NCBI RefSeq assembly: GCF_014646335.1
Contig: NZ_BMNG01000026.1
Span: forward strand, 25,113-89,112
Origin: Streptomyces lasiicapitis
GTDB lineage: Bacteria > Actinomycetota > Actinomycetes > Streptomycetales > Streptomycetaceae
Reading direction: 5' to 3'
DNA length: 64,000 nt
Positions 1 through 8,730 of this stretch are shown here, piece by piece (position 1 is the first letter of the stretch; each line of letters begins with the position of its first letter). The notes below the pieces were generated by a model. That model ran no database searches and was not told the DNA's origin. It was given only the letters and a program-made list of their open reading frames with translations. The position numbers and the translations under genes were made by a program.

Positions 1-218
1 ACGAGGAGCGGCGCCTTGCCTACACCGAGCAGGAAGCCGTCCGCTTCCTCAACCTGCACCGCTTCCTGTGGGCCGTGCTGCCGCAGTACCGCGGTGAACT
101 GGCCGACATGCTGAGCCTGGCGCGGCCGCTGATGCCCGCCGCGATGCAGCCCCGGCGACTCAGCCGCCCCTCCCTCGCTGCTCCGCTGCCCGTGCCGCTG
201 CCCCCGCCCGGGTCGTGA
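1..218 (+). CDS. C-terminal fragment of an unknown protein
   Basis: An open frame starting at base 3 runs into a TGA at 216-218, giving 71 residues of a protein whose start lies outside the window. The first part (…FLNLHRFLWAVLPQYRGELADM…) looks like a normal helical protein. The last 25 residues are rich in Pro, Ala and Leu. I do not recognise the family. It converges on the minus-strand gene that ends at 220, with one base between the two stop codons. Confidence 0.55.
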   Translation, partial: EERRLAYTEQEAVRFLNLHRFLWAVLPQYRGELADMLSLARPLMPAAMQPRRLSRPSLAAPLPVPLPPPGS

Positions 219-219
219 T

Positions 220-567
220 TCAGGATCTGGTGAGTTCCCGGTAGCGGGCCGCGTACGCGGCCGCGATGCGCGCCGCCTCATCCGCCTCCGCCGCGCTCAG
301 TCGCTTGAGGTCCGCCACGCAGGCGCGCTGCTGGTCGGTCAGCTCCTGCAGGTGCGCCGGTTCCGGGCCTTGGGGCGCTCGGCGTTCCTGCGCGAGCTGC
401 TCGCTGTAGAGGGCCATCACCCGCCGCACCATGTCCTTGGCCGCTTCGAGTTCCGTACCGACCAGCCGACCGGAGCCGGGCGACGACCCGTTGCTGCCGG
501 CCGGGGGCTGTCGCGGGTTCGGGTCGGACACGGTGCTCACCTTGCTGTTCAGGACGGGTGCGGACAT
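220..567 (-). CDS. small hypothetical protein, helical C-terminus
   Basis: The gene encodes 115 residues from the ATG at 567; an upstream in-frame TTG at 594 is possible but has no better ribosome site. The N-terminal 40 residues are Pro/Ser/Gly rich. The C-terminal 75 residues form Ala/Glu/Arg-rich amphipathic helices (…VRRVMALYSEQLAQERR…, …AEADEAARIAAAYAARYREL…) that could be a coiled coil. No family is recognised. It is divergent from the STAND ATPase gene starting near 693 and may share its control region. Confidence 0.6.
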   Translation of the reverse strand: MSAPVLNSKVSTVSDPNPRQPPAGSNGSSPGSGRLVGTELEAAKDMVRRVMALYSEQLAQERRAPQGPEPAHLQELTDQQRACVADLKRLSAAEADEAARIAAAYAARYRELTRS

Positions 568-692
568 TGTCGGCCGCTCGCACCGGACCGGCAAGGCAGG
601 TGGCGTGCTCGCCCACCTTCTGGCCTATCGGCGGCTGCATGGCCAAAGCGATGCTGGCGGCTTAGCCCCGGGGGCACCTAGATTGACCGCAG

Positions 693-3383
693 GTGATCAA
701 CTCGGGGGGTGTCGTGGCAGGGCGGGATCTGCGCGCGCTGTTCAGCTCGAACGACCGCGGGCTGGACGCGGATGAGGCGTTCACGAACCGCCAGCTCCAG
801 TGGCAGGCCGTGACCGACGCACTCACCGCCCACCAGCAGCACACCTCTGGGCCGGACTTCGACGTCGAGGACCTGGAGAGCGGTCGCCGCAACGTGCTGG
901 TCTTCCACGGCGTGGGCGGCATCGGCAAGTCCACGCTCTCCCGCAAGATCGAGGCCGCGCTCGCCCACGCCGAGCACCGGCCGCCGCAGTGGGGCGCGCC
1001 CGCCTGGCCGGCGGAGCGGCTGCTGCCCGTACGGATCGACCTCGCCCGGTCAGCAGGCGCTGATTTCGAGCAGATCGTGCTCTGCCTGCGGCTCGCCGTC
1101 GCCTCGCTGGGACGCCCTATGCCGGCCTTCGATCTCGTTTTGCGCCGCTACTGGGAGCACAACCATCCCGGCGAACCACTCGATGAGTACGTGCGCCGCG
1201 GCGGACTGCTCTCCCGCTTCACCAATGCGGTGGCCCTGCCGCAGCAGATACAGTCCGCGCTCGCCGATGCCGCCCAGGCCCTGGCGCTGCCGGGCACCGT
1301 GGGCGGCGCGCTCAGCCAGCTCACCGGCTCGCTCGTCACCGCGCTGCGCGAGCGGCGCCAGGCGGTGCGCGCGCTGGCCGGCTGCTCCCGCCTGGCCGAC
1401 CTCCTCGAAGCCGACCCCGACCTGGACACCCTGTCCTTCGCCGCTCATCTGCTGGCCTGGGATCTGGCCCAACTCCCTGCGGACAAGGCCGTGTTGCCCG
1501 TCATCCTGTTCGACACCTGGGAGGACACCGGGGATCGCACCCACCGCGACCTGGAGCGGCTGCTGCAGCGCATCGTGTGGCTGATGCCGAACGCGCTCTT
1601 CATCATCAGCGGCCGCAACCGGCTGCAGTGGGCCGACCCCGCCCTTGGCGGGCAGCTCGACTGGACCGGCCCTAACGCCTGGCCCGACCTCGCCGCCCCG
1701 GCCCCGGCCGCGGCGATGGCGCACCGCCGGGGCGCGCGGCAGATCCTGATCGGTGACTTCTCCGCCCAGGACTGCGAGGACCATCTCGCCCGCCGGCTGA
1801 GCCGCGGCGGACAGCCCCTGATCGGCGCGGACCTGAGGGCCGTCATCACGGCCCGCTCCCACGGCCTGCCGCTGGCCCTGGACCTCGCCGTCATGCGGTT
1901 TCTGGAGATCCGGCGCTCCGGCCGCCGCCCCGAACCGGACGACTTCGGGGACTTCCCCGCCCTCATTGCCCGCACCCTGGCCGACCTCACCCCCGATGAG
2001 CGGCACGTGCTGCGCTCGGTGAGCCTGCTGGACGCCTTCTCCGTGCCCCTGGCCACCCAGGCCGCCGGCCTCGCGCACGAAGCGGCCGCGCTGCGTCTGT
2101 CCGAGCGGCCCTTCATCCGCGAGATACCGACCGCCCTGTGGCCCTTCCACCTGCACCAAGTGGTCCGCTCCGCCATCCGTCACGCCGCCGACCACACCGA
2201 CGACCGCTGGTCCGAACAGGACTGGCGGCGCGCCGCCGAGCGCGCCCTCGCCGCCCTGGGCCAGGAGTGGAGCACCGGAGCGCGGCGCGACCGCGCCCTG
2301 CTGATCGGCTGCCTGCGCCAAGGCCTCGCCCTGGCCGCCGACTTCCGCCTCGAGCTGGACTGGCTCACCGAGGCGGCCTTCACGTATGTGGGCGACTCGG
2401 TGTGGGAGCCGCTGGCCCCGCCCGAGCGTCCCGGGTCCGCGGGCGGCCTGGTCTCGGCGTCCGATGCGCTGGTGGAGCTACTCAGCGCGCTCACCCGCCG
2501 CCAGCACGAACACCGCTCCCGCACCGCCGACCGTCTCACCGCGGTCATCGACTCCGGCCTGCTGCCTCAAGAACTGCACCAGATGGCTCTCTACTACCGG
2601 GCCAAAGCACTGCGCGACATCGGGCAAAGCACCGAATCGCGCCGCGGCTACCAGCAGGTCGCCGACGGCGGCGGCCGCCTGGCCCCCGCCGCCCGGCGCG
2701 GACTGGCCCAAGCCGCCCGACTGGCCGGGGACTTCCCCACCGCCTTCGCCGCCGCCCAGACGCTGGGCTGGGAAGGCCGCCACCAGCGGGTCCTGGGCGA
2801 CCTGTGGTGGGTCCAGGGAGAACCGGCCCGCGCGGCCGCCGCCTACCTCGCCGGACGGACCGAAGCCGAACAGCACGCCACATCCGGCGAAGCCGCCCAC
2901 AACCAGGCCCTGCGCGCCCTGGCCGTCGCCTTCCTCGACCCTGGCCAGGCCGACGACGAACTCGACCTGGCCCAGCAGCTCCTCGCGGGCCTCGACCTGC
3001 GGGCCACCGGGATCAACGCGGCCATCGGCGCCCTCATCCGTGACGCCGGCAACCCCGCGCTCGGCGACCGCGTCCGCACCCTGCGCACCGAGATCGACAT
3101 CGCGGGCCTCACCTCCTCCGCCCCCACCCTGGAGCTGGCCCTCGCCTTCCATCAGGCCGTCCTGGACGACCAGGACGGGCTCGCCGCCACCATCGACCGG
3201 CTCCGCGAGCAGACCCGCGGCGGGGACTACACCTACTACACCGACATCGCATCCTTCATGGCCGGCCTGCCCCTGCCCGCCGACCACACGCCGCCCCGGT
3301 GGCTCGACGGCGACCAGGCCACCCGCGCCCGGTGGCGCGCGCTCGTCACCGCCCGGCGCGACCTCCTGCACACCGGCCGGTAG
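693..3383 (+). CDS. NB-ARC/STAND-type ATPase with helical repeat C-terminus
   Basis: An 896-residue protein of the STAND class, ATP-driven switch proteins used in regulation and in some phage-defence and death pathways. Visible motifs are the P-loop GVGGIGKS (residues 73-80), a Walker B-like strand ILFDTWED (271-278), a sensor-like FIISGRNR (303-310) and the NB-ARC hallmark GLPLAL (391-396), followed by a winged-helix-like region. Residues from about 600 on are Ala-rich repeated helices resembling TPR. No N-terminal effector domain is obvious: only about 60 residues precede the ATPase. The GTG at 693 is the longest start; a GTG at 714 directly after a GGGGGG run is a good alternative. Function and trigger are unknown; an immune role is inference from class only. 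Confidence 0.75.
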   Translation: MINSGGVVAGRDLRALFSSNDRGLDADEAFTNRQLQWQAVTDALTAHQQHTSGPDFDVEDLESGRRNVLVFHGVGGIGKSTLSRKIEAALAHAEHRPPQWGAPAWPAERLLPVRIDLARSAGADFEQIVLCLRLAVASLGRPMPAFDLVLRRYWEHNHPGEPLDEYVRRGGLLSRFTNAVALPQQIQSALADAAQALALPGTVGGALSQLTGSLVTALRERRQAVRALAGCSRLADLLEADPDLDTLSFAAHLLAWDLAQLPADKAVLPVILFDTWEDTGDRTHRDLERLLQRIVWLMPNALFIISGRNRLQWADPALGGQLDWTGPNAWPDLAAPAPAAAMAHRRGARQILIGDFSAQDCEDHLARRLSRGGQPLIGADLRAVITARSHGLPLALDLAVMRFLEIRRSGRRPEPDDFGDFPALIARTLADLTPDERHVLRSVSLLDAFSVPLATQAAGLAHEAAALRLSERPFIREIPTALWPFHLHQVVRSAIRHAADHTDDRWSEQDWRRAAERALAALGQEWSTGARRDRALLIGCLRQGLALAADFRLELDWLTEAAFTYVGDSVWEPLAPPERPGSAGGLVSASDALVELLSALTRRQHEHRSRTADRLTAVIDSGLLPQELHQMALYYRAKALRDIGQSTESRRGYQQVADGGGRLAPAARRGLAQAARLAGDFPTAFAAAQTLGWEGRHQRVLGDLWWVQGEPARAAAAYLAGRTEAEQHATSGEAAHNQALRALAVAFLDPGQADDELDLAQQLLAGLDLRATGINAAIGALIRDAGNPALGDRVRTLRTEIDIAGLTSSAPTLELALAFHQAVLDDQDGLAATIDRLREQTRGGDYTYYTDIASFMAGLPLPADHTPPRWLDGDQATRARWRALVTARRDLLHTGR

Positions 3384-3600
3384 GCACTGCCGTCGAGCCC
3401 GGGCGCCCGGATCCACCATCGGGGCGCTGTCCCCACACGACGAGCGCCGCGCAGCCACCGGGCCCGTACGCGAGGCCCGCGCCGCGGCTCGACATCAGCA
3501 GTCGCCACCCGGCTGCGGTGACGCCCCCTGGCCGCCGCCCGGCAGAGCCGTCTGCAGCCACACGGCCCGCCCGACGGGGCGATGGGGGATAATCGGCGCC

Positions 3601-3966
3601 ATGGCCCCGACGTCCACGACCGCTCCGGTCCCCAACGCCGCCGAGATCCTGCGCGCGCGGTACACCAGGCGGCTGCCCGGACGCCTTGCGGACCTGACGG
3701 GCCCCGCGCACGGCACCGTCGACCTACCGCTGCACGTGGTCTGGTCCGGCCGGCGCTCCTTCGATGTCGACCGCCCCCGGGCCCGCATGGGCCTGTACCG
3801 AACGGTGCTGGCCGAGGGGCAGCGCGAGGACCTGACCGGCTTCCTCAACCGGGACCTGCTGATCGGCCAGTGGCCGGTGCTGCGGACACTGATCAGCAGC
3901 GTGATCCGCGACGTGTGGGAAGACGCCTTCCCCGAGCTGGGCACCGCCAGAGCGACCGCTGCATGA
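3601..3966 (+). CDS. hypothetical protein, partner of AbiEii-like gene
   Basis: A 121-residue protein starting at ATG 3601, preceded by GGGGGAT as ribosome site. Its stop overlaps the start of the AbiEii-like gene (ATGA), so the two are translationally coupled. It is rich in Arg and Leu (…ILRARYTRRLPGRLADLTGP…) and has a short conserved-looking C-terminal helix (…LLIGQWPVLRTLISSVIRDVWEDAF…). Position suggests it could be the antitoxin or partner of the nucleotidyltransferase. I see no classical HTH or ribbon-helix-helix, so this role is inferred from context. Confidence 0.65.
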   Translation: MAPTSTTAPVPNAAEILRARYTRRLPGRLADLTGPAHGTVDLPLHVVWSGRRSFDVDRPRARMGLYRTVLAEGQREDLTGFLNRDLLIGQWPVLRTLISSVIRDVWEDAFPELGTARATAA

Positions 3967-4649
3967 ACCTGAACGACCTGCACCGTCGACTCCTGGCCGA
4001 CGTCCTGGCCATCGGCACGCCCTATCCCCTGGTCATCACCGGCGGCTACGCCGTGAAGGCCCACGGCCTGGTCGACCGCCTGAGCCAGGACCTCGACGTC
4101 GCCACCGAAAACCCCGCCCCCATGGACGACATCATCCGCACGCTCAGCGAAGGCCTCACCGAGCGGGGCTGGGGCGTGCGGCAGATCGAGACCGACCCAC
4201 TCTCCGGCCGGCTCATCGTCACCGAACCGGACACCGGCGAGGAATGCGAGGTCGACGTCCTCAAAGAAGCGTTCTGGTCTCCGCCCGCCGACACCGAGCA
4301 CGGCCCGGTCCTCGCCCTCGACGACGTCATCGGCACCAAGGTCCGCGCCCTGGCCGACCGCGGCGCCGTCCGCGACCTCATCGACGTCCACGCCGCCTCC
4401 GAACACCGCACCACCGCCGACCTGGAAACCCTCGGCCGCCGCCACGCCCGCACCGAGTTCAGCCTCCGCAACCTCCGCGACCGCCTCACCGGCGCCGAGT
4501 GGTGGGACGACGAGGACTTCACCGACTACGGACTGACCGGCGACCAGATTCACAACCTGCGCGCCTGGGCGCTGGAGTGGGCCACCGACCTCGGCACCCG
4601 CCTGCACACCGAGCAGAACGAGGGCGAAGAAGACCCGTACGACGGCTAG
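3963..4649 (+). CDS. AbiEii-like nucleotidyltransferase
   Basis: A 228-residue protein beginning at ATG 3963 inside the upstream stop codon. It has the nucleotidyltransferase core of the AbiEii/AbiGii toxin family: GGYAVKAHG at residues 27-35 followed by S41 and QDLDVA (42-47), the G[GS]…D-x-D metal and nucleotide site. A third acidic residue is likely in ECEVDVL about 50 residues later. The segment TKVRALADRGAVRDLIDV is the usual family C-terminal signature. Family members modify RNA acceptor ends and act as toxins in abortive infection. A decayed relative of its last 60 residues lies at 8731-8943. Confidence 0.8.
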   Translation: MNLNDLHRRLLADVLAIGTPYPLVITGGYAVKAHGLVDRLSQDLDVATENPAPMDDIIRTLSEGLTERGWGVRQIETDPLSGRLIVTEPDTGEECEVDVLKEAFWSPPADTEHGPVLALDDVIGTKVRALADRGAVRDLIDVHAASEHRTTADLETLGRRHARTEFSLRNLRDRLTGAEWWDDEDFTDYGLTGDQIHNLRAWALEWATDLGTRLHTEQNEGEEDPYDG

Positions 4650-4849
4650 ATCGGACGGGACGGGCGGAGGGACCGCGTAGCACGCGCAGTCAGGGCTGCA
4701 GCGCCTACCAACCGCGCCGTCGTCCGGGTCTGCCCGTCCTCCTCGTCACCGGCGCGCGTTCCTCGCGAGCAGCTCCATGCTGGCTGCCTGGTGTGGACAC
4801 CTGCTCATGTGGGCCCGGCTGCGCTGCGGCCCGGGCGCGCGGGCCCGGA

Positions 4850-5551
4850 TCAGGCGTCCGGGACCGATACCGGGTTCTCGCCGACGTAGCCCAGCCGTGC
4901 GTCCACGATGGTCTCTGCTTCCCGCAGACGGCCGACGTGGGGCCTGTCGGCTGCCCAGCCCTTCGCGGTACGGCAATACTCGGCGACCCCGGCGCCGCAC
5001 TTCTCGCACTCGAGCCGCAGGACTTCCACGTCGACCGCTGCGTCCCGCTCTCGCCGGCGGCGGGCGGAAGCGGCCTTGGACTCCCAGCCCCGGCCAACGT
5101 CCTCCATGGCCTGCGGGTACGTCGTGGTCTCCCGCCCGTCCGCGTCCGCACGCTTGGCGTCTTGCGCGAGCCGGAGCAACTGCCAGACGGTCGGGATGAT
5201 CGCCGGGCCGCCGTAGCCCTGCCGGTTGGTGCCGCGTGCGGCTGCGCCCCACGGGTCGCCGGAGTCCTTGAAGACTTTGACGAGCGGCACGTCGCCGTCG
5301 ATGACTCGGCCGAGGAAGCCCATCCGCTCGCTGGCCTCGCGCACGGTCGCCGCGGTGGAGCGCAGCGAGTCGATGACGTCCGCGAGCTCCACCGGGGTGG
5401 CCGGTGTCTCCGCGGCTCGGGCGAGCTGGCGCAGCCGCAGTTCGATCGCGGCGAGTTCCACGGCCATCTCGTCGAGCGTGATGGCGTTTCCTGCCCTGAG
5501 GCTGGCGGTGTCGGTCTCGGCGGCGGACTCGTGTGCGGTGGTGTCCTTCAC
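4850..5551 (-). CDS. hypothetical protein with C-terminal zinc-finger motif
   Basis: A 233-residue protein from GTG 5551. The ribosome site region (CGAAGGGAACGAAC just before GTG) is nearly identical to that of the SAF-domain gene at 37785. Residues 25-75 are helical and probably coiled coil. The C-terminal CEKCGAGVAEYC followed by RPHVGR forms a Cys-x2-Cys-x7-Cys…His arrangement like the short zinc-binding motif in many Streptomyces and actinophage proteins. The function is unknown; nucleic-acid binding is inference. Confidence 0.65.
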   Translation of the reverse strand: MKDTTAHESAAETDTASLRAGNAITLDEMAVELAAIELRLRQLARAAETPATPVELADVIDSLRSTAATVREASERMGFLGRVIDGDVPLVKVFKDSGDPWGAAARGTNRQGYGGPAIIPTVWQLLRLAQDAKRADADGRETTTYPQAMEDVGRGWESKAASARRRRERDAAVDVEVLRLECEKCGAGVAEYCRTAKGWAADRPHVGRLREAETIVDARLGYVGENPVSVPDA

Positions 5552-5659
5552 GTTCGTTCCCTTCGGGCGTGCGAGTGGTGGTCGAGTCGGCGGGCCGGCA
5601 CGCAGGAGATCCGCTCGTTGCGGTAACGGCTGCAGGCCGCTCGAGGGCGGGGTGGTGTG

Positions 5660-6121
5660 TCAGGCAGGGGTGCAGCCGACGCTGAGGTGCCAGTAGTCGC
5701 CGCCGCGCGGCGCGAGGCGTCGGCCGATCGACTGCAGGTCATGTCCCGGCAGCCCGGGGAGCAGCATCACGGAGATGGTGCCGCCGCTCAGCCGGGCGAT
5801 GGCCGTCCACTGCGTCAGGCGATCGTCGGCCGGCAGCACGATCCGCGCGGCTCCCTCGTCGGACAGGAAGGTCACGGTCACGCGGCCATCGGGCTCCAGC
5901 GTCCATCGGGCCTGGGAGTCGGCGGCGCGGGCGGTCTCCTGGCGGGGCACGAAGCAGTGCCGGGCGGCGAAGTCGCGCACCTCGGTGCCGGGGATGGAGG
6001 GGTCCGGGATCAGGACCAGCGCGGGCAGGAGTCCGTTGTCCGTCGTCGGCAGTGCGGTAGGGACGGCTGCGCAGTCGGGGACGCCCTCGTAGAGCGACCC
6101 GTACAGCTCCCGCGCGGTCAC
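5660..6121 (-). CDS. hypothetical protein
   Basis: A 153-residue protein whose GTG start (6119-6121) overlaps the stop of the upstream gene (GTGA), so the two genes form a coupled pair. It is a soluble alpha/beta-looking protein with alternating hydrophobic strands (…GRVTVTFLSDEGAARIVLPADD…, …GGTISVMLLPGLPGHDLQSI…). No catalytic motif or known domain is seen. The longer minus-strand reading frame through this region continues upstream as a shadow of its neighbour, which is why the short GTG start was chosen. Confidence 0.6.
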   Translation of the reverse strand: MTARELYGSLYEGVPDCAAVPTALPTTDNGLLPALVLIPDPSIPGTEVRDFAARHCFVPRQETARAADSQARWTLEPDGRVTVTFLSDEGAARIVLPADDRLTQWTAIARLSGGTISVMLLPGLPGHDLQSIGRRLAPRGGDYWHLSVGCTPA

Positions 6122-7146
6122 CGGTCGCCCTCGCCGGTGGCTGTGGCCGGGGTGGTGAAGGTGACGGGCATGCGCGCGCCGAACAGCAGTTCCTCGCGGC
6201 CTGCGGCGAGCAGGGCGGTCAGGTTGCCGGTGCCCGCGTCCATCTGCGCGGTGGGGATCGAACCGGCCGGGGCGGTCAGGAGGACGACGGCCCGGTGGTG
6301 GTGCGCGGCGGCCAGCCAGTCGGCGGGCGGGGTCCACGGGCGGGGCGGCTGGTACCAGCGGCCGTTGCCCTGCCGGGCGATGTGCAGCAGGCCGGTGCGG
6401 TCGGCGGCGATCGACCACTCCGGCAGCGTGCGGGCTTCCTCTCGGGCGAGGTCCAGCGGGGGCAGGCCGTCGCTGAGTCGGTCGGCGCGGAACCCGGCCG
6501 GGCCGTGCCGGTGGGCGTTGCCGGGCTGGAGGTACAAGAGGGGCGGGCTGTTCTCCGGCATGGTGAACACGTAGTAGTCCTCCACCGTGCGGGCGCCCCG
6601 GCGGCGCTGCTTGGGCGGGAGGGACGCCGTGTCCACGGGCAGGCCGCGCCGACGGCGCTCGAGGGACAGCTGGGACCAGGCCCAAACGCGAGTGCGGCCG
6701 CACTCCTCGTGCGTCCACACCGGCACCATCGTCTCCTTCGGCCGCGGCTGGCCGGGGTCCGGGGTCTCGATCAGCGCCAGGCCCAGGTGGACCTCCCGCT
6801 CCCGGGTGACGTCGATGGGCCCGTCGCACAGGTGGCACACGATCGGGTCGTCGGCGCCGGGCTGGCCGCACTTCGCGCCGTGCTCGACGACCTCGCGGAC
6901 CTGTTCGGTACCGAGTAGCTCTTGCACCCCCCAGGCGACGACGTAGCCGGTCGCCCCGGTCCTCGGTCGGTACTCGCCGACGTCGGCCGCTTCCTCGAAG
7001 CCCATCGGCTCCTGGTGGTCGTCCTCGCCGAGGCCGCCGCTCTCGTACTCGCGACGCACGTCCTTCAGCGCGGCCTCGTACGACTGGCCGGTCTCCGCCG
7101 CGCGTCGGCGGGCGGCGTTCTTCACGGCCTGGTTCTTGGCTCCCAC
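6118..7146 (-). CDS. hypothetical protein with paired CxxC motif
   Basis: A 342-residue protein. The GTG at 7146 was chosen because GAGGGGACGAA immediately precedes it, although the frame stays open upstream to 7383. The N-terminus is basic and helical (…GAKNQAVKNAARRRAAETG…). A probable zinc site is formed by CGQPGADDPIVCHLCDGPI and a later THEECGRTR. The C-terminal half is rich in Trp and Pro. It is coupled to the following gene. No known family is recognised. Confidence 0.6.
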   Translation of the reverse strand: MGAKNQAVKNAARRRAAETGQSYEAALKDVRREYESGGLGEDDHQEPMGFEEAADVGEYRPRTGATGYVVAWGVQELLGTEQVREVVEHGAKCGQPGADDPIVCHLCDGPIDVTREREVHLGLALIETPDPGQPRPKETMVPVWTHEECGRTRVWAWSQLSLERRRRGLPVDTASLPPKQRRRGARTVEDYYVFTMPENSPPLLYLQPGNAHRHGPAGFRADRLSDGLPPLDLAREEARTLPEWSIAADRTGLLHIARQGNGRWYQPPRPWTPPADWLAAAHHHRAVVLLTAPAGSIPTAQMDAGTGNLTALLAAGREELLFGARMPVTFTTPATATGEGDR

Positions 7147-7601
7147 TTCGTCCCCTCGCTGCGCGCACGGCCCCGTGACCCGGGCACGCCTGGCGTACAG
7201 GGCGAACCTGGAAGCAGACAGACACTCTGCTGCGGTTCCCGCTGGGCGGGTTCGGGCTGTCGTCGCCGTCCGGTCACGGGCCGGACTACTCGGGCCAGGG
7301 ACGACCGCAGCGGGTCGACCCACCCACCAGGATAGTGGAGGCGGCGTCCTGCCGTGCCGGATCACGTACCCCAACTCGGCCATCCTGCCGGGCGATCGCC
7401 CGTCCAGCAGGCCGGGCAGGGCGGACAGAAGGAGTTCAGCAGGTCGCCCTACGTCAGCGGGAAGGTGCCGTGGATGCCGCCACGTGACGCAGGGATCACA
7501 GCGTCGTTGAACCGGGCGACTCCAGGTTCACCGGCCCCTCACACGTGCTCGTACTCCCCACCCTCCCCACTCGTTTGAGAACTGGAGCAAGTGGGGCGCA
7601 G
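7147..7601. other. gene-free interval
   Basis: About 455 bases separate the minus-strand pair starting at 7146 from the small plus-strand membrane-protein gene. Open frames here have poor codon bias and look like shadows. Apart from the inverted repeat at 7565-7596 I see nothing definite; divergent promoters would be expected here. Confidence 0.4.
7565..7596. promoter_or_regulatory. inverted repeat upstream of small membrane-protein gene
   Basis: The arms CCCCACTCG and CAAGTGGGG pair over nine positions with one mismatch and are separated by 14 bases. The right arm ends five bases before the GTG at 7602. It could be a repressor site or an mRNA hairpin affecting that start. Confidence 0.35.
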
Positions 7602-7934
7602 GTGAGTTCCTCCGACCGAAGATCAGGGAGCCTCATCACAGTGGAGCCGTCGGAGACGTCCGCAGCATTCGAGGCGATCGTGCAGGCCGAGCGCCGGCGG
7701 GAACGGCTGGAACAGCCGCGCAGCCAACCCGCGCAGCCTCTTGCCCGTCGGGACCCGCCTGCCCGTTGGCCCCTCCAGACGTACATCAGCGGGGCGATGC
7801 TCGGCGTCATGGCGGGACTCGGCGCGGGAGCACTGCTCGGCGCCACCTTGATCATCAGGGCCCTGCCTGCCGCCGCAGGAGGACTGCTCGGCGTGCTGGC
7901 CGCCCGGCGGTACCTGCGCTGGCCGGGGGCGTAA
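7602..7934 (+). CDS. small membrane protein
   Basis: A 110-residue product from GTG 7602; GTG 7641 would give 97 residues. The N-terminal half is charged and helical (…AFEAIVQAERRRERLEQPR…). The C-terminal half has two closely spaced hydrophobic segments rich in Gly and Ala (…AMLGVMAGLGAGALLGATLIIRALP… and …AAAGGLLGVLAARRYLRW) that should form a membrane hairpin. The gene stands alone. Its function is unknown. Confidence 0.5.
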   Translation: MSSSDRRSGSLITVEPSETSAAFEAIVQAERRRERLEQPRSQPAQPLARRDPPARWPLQTYISGAMLGVMAGLGAGALLGATLIIRALPAAAGGLLGVLAARRYLRWPGA

Positions 7935-8068
7935 ACGACGGGCCGTGACCACTCGTGGTTGATGGCCTCGCGTACGTGAATCGCCATCGGCCTTCTGGCG
8001 CTCGCCGGATGGAGCGGGACGATGCGCAAGCCGCTGGCCGCCACGGGCTTGGTCCGCGGCCGCGCGCA

Positions 8069-8443
8069 CTACTCCAACGGATTGAGCGGGCTCACCCCGG
8101 TGCCCGCGTAGAGCAAGGGGTCCAGGGACAGCAGGCTGGTGGCCTCTCCGGCCCGCTCGGACAGAACCACGGAGGCAGCCGGGTGCAGGACCCGCCAGTC
8201 CACGTTCCGCCACGCCCCGGCCACCAGTGCGTGATCACCGGTGAAGTCGGTGACCGTCGTGAAGCGCCGGTTCAGGACATGCCGGCCGACACCCGGCTTT
8301 TCCCGCTCGGCGACCGCGGCTGACACGGCAGGCACCACGATCTCGGCGTAGCCGTAACTGGCCTCGACGTACAGGCCGTTGAGGAACTCATCGCCCCCGG
8401 CGAGGGCCCGCAGACAGGTGTGGTCAAGCAGTACGCGGATCAC
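8069..8443 (-). CDS. PIN-domain-like toxin of a toxin-antitoxin pair
   Basis: A 124-residue protein starting at GTG 8443, which overlaps the antitoxin stop (GTGA). The start IRVLLDHTCLRAL matches the first strand of PIN-type ribonucleases with its metal-binding Asp (D7). Later acidic residues are less clear: an Asp in VTDFTGDHALVAGAW fits the third motif, but the usual central Glu is not obvious. The order (ribbon-helix-helix gene first, overlapping PIN gene second) is that of VapBC systems. The predicted role is an RNase toxin controlled by the upstream gene product. Confidence 0.65.
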   Translation of the reverse strand: MIRVLLDHTCLRALAGGDEFLNGLYVEASYGYAEIVVPAVSAAVAEREKPGVGRHVLNRRFTTVTDFTGDHALVAGAWRNVDWRVLHPAASVVLSERAGEATSLLSLDPLLYAGTGVSPLNPLE

Positions 8444-8703
8444 GCGGCGCTGTTCTCCTGCCCAAGCCCCTGCAGGAAGGCCCGCGCCTTCGCGCGTGCC
8501 TCGTCGCTGACCGTCACGCCGGTCGCCTGCCGGATCTCTTCCATGGCGTACTGCGCGCGCTCTTCCTTCTCTTCTTCGGTGAGCTCACGGCTCACCAGTT
8601 CTTCGAGGAGATCGTTCATGGTGGTGCCGCGCTCACTGGCCAGGACTTTCAGGCGGTCACGGACGTCCTTGGTCGTCTTGATGCTCGTGTCCTTGTCTCC
8701 CAT
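8440..8703 (-). CDS. ribbon-helix-helix antitoxin
   Basis: An 87-residue protein from ATG 8703. Residues 5-45 (…TSIKTTKDVRDRLKVLASERGTTM…NDLLEELVSREL) have the strand-helix-helix pattern of MetJ/Arc-type repressors used by VapB antitoxins. The acidic C-terminal tail would bind the toxin. A perfect 19-bp palindrome six bases upstream of the start is the likely autoregulatory operator. Confidence 0.75.
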   Translation of the reverse strand: MGDKDTSIKTTKDVRDRLKVLASERGTTMNDLLEELVSRELTEEEKEERAQYAMEEIRQATGVTVSDEARAKARAFLQGLGQENSAA

Positions 8704-8709
8704 CCCTTC

Positions 8710-8728
8710 ACTCTACCGCCAGTAGAGT
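8710..8728. promoter_or_regulatory. palindromic operator of the toxin-antitoxin operon
   Basis: The arms ACTCTAC and GTAGAGT are perfect inverted repeats around a five-base centre. The site lies six bases before the antitoxin start, where a ribbon-helix-helix dimer would be expected to repress its own operon. Confidence 0.6.
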
Positions 8729-8730
8729 CC

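Noticed and set aside
1050..2321. Long minus-strand open frame (423 codons) opposite the STAND ATPase gene
   Set aside because: It is antisense to a well-supported gene and has a Gly/Gln/Val-rich composition typical of high-GC shadow frames, with no recognisable domain.
2386..3966. 526-codon frame ending at the AbiEii partner gene
   Set aside because: The first 405 codons are a shadow inside and after the STAND gene; only the part from ATG 3601 has normal codon use and a ribosome site.
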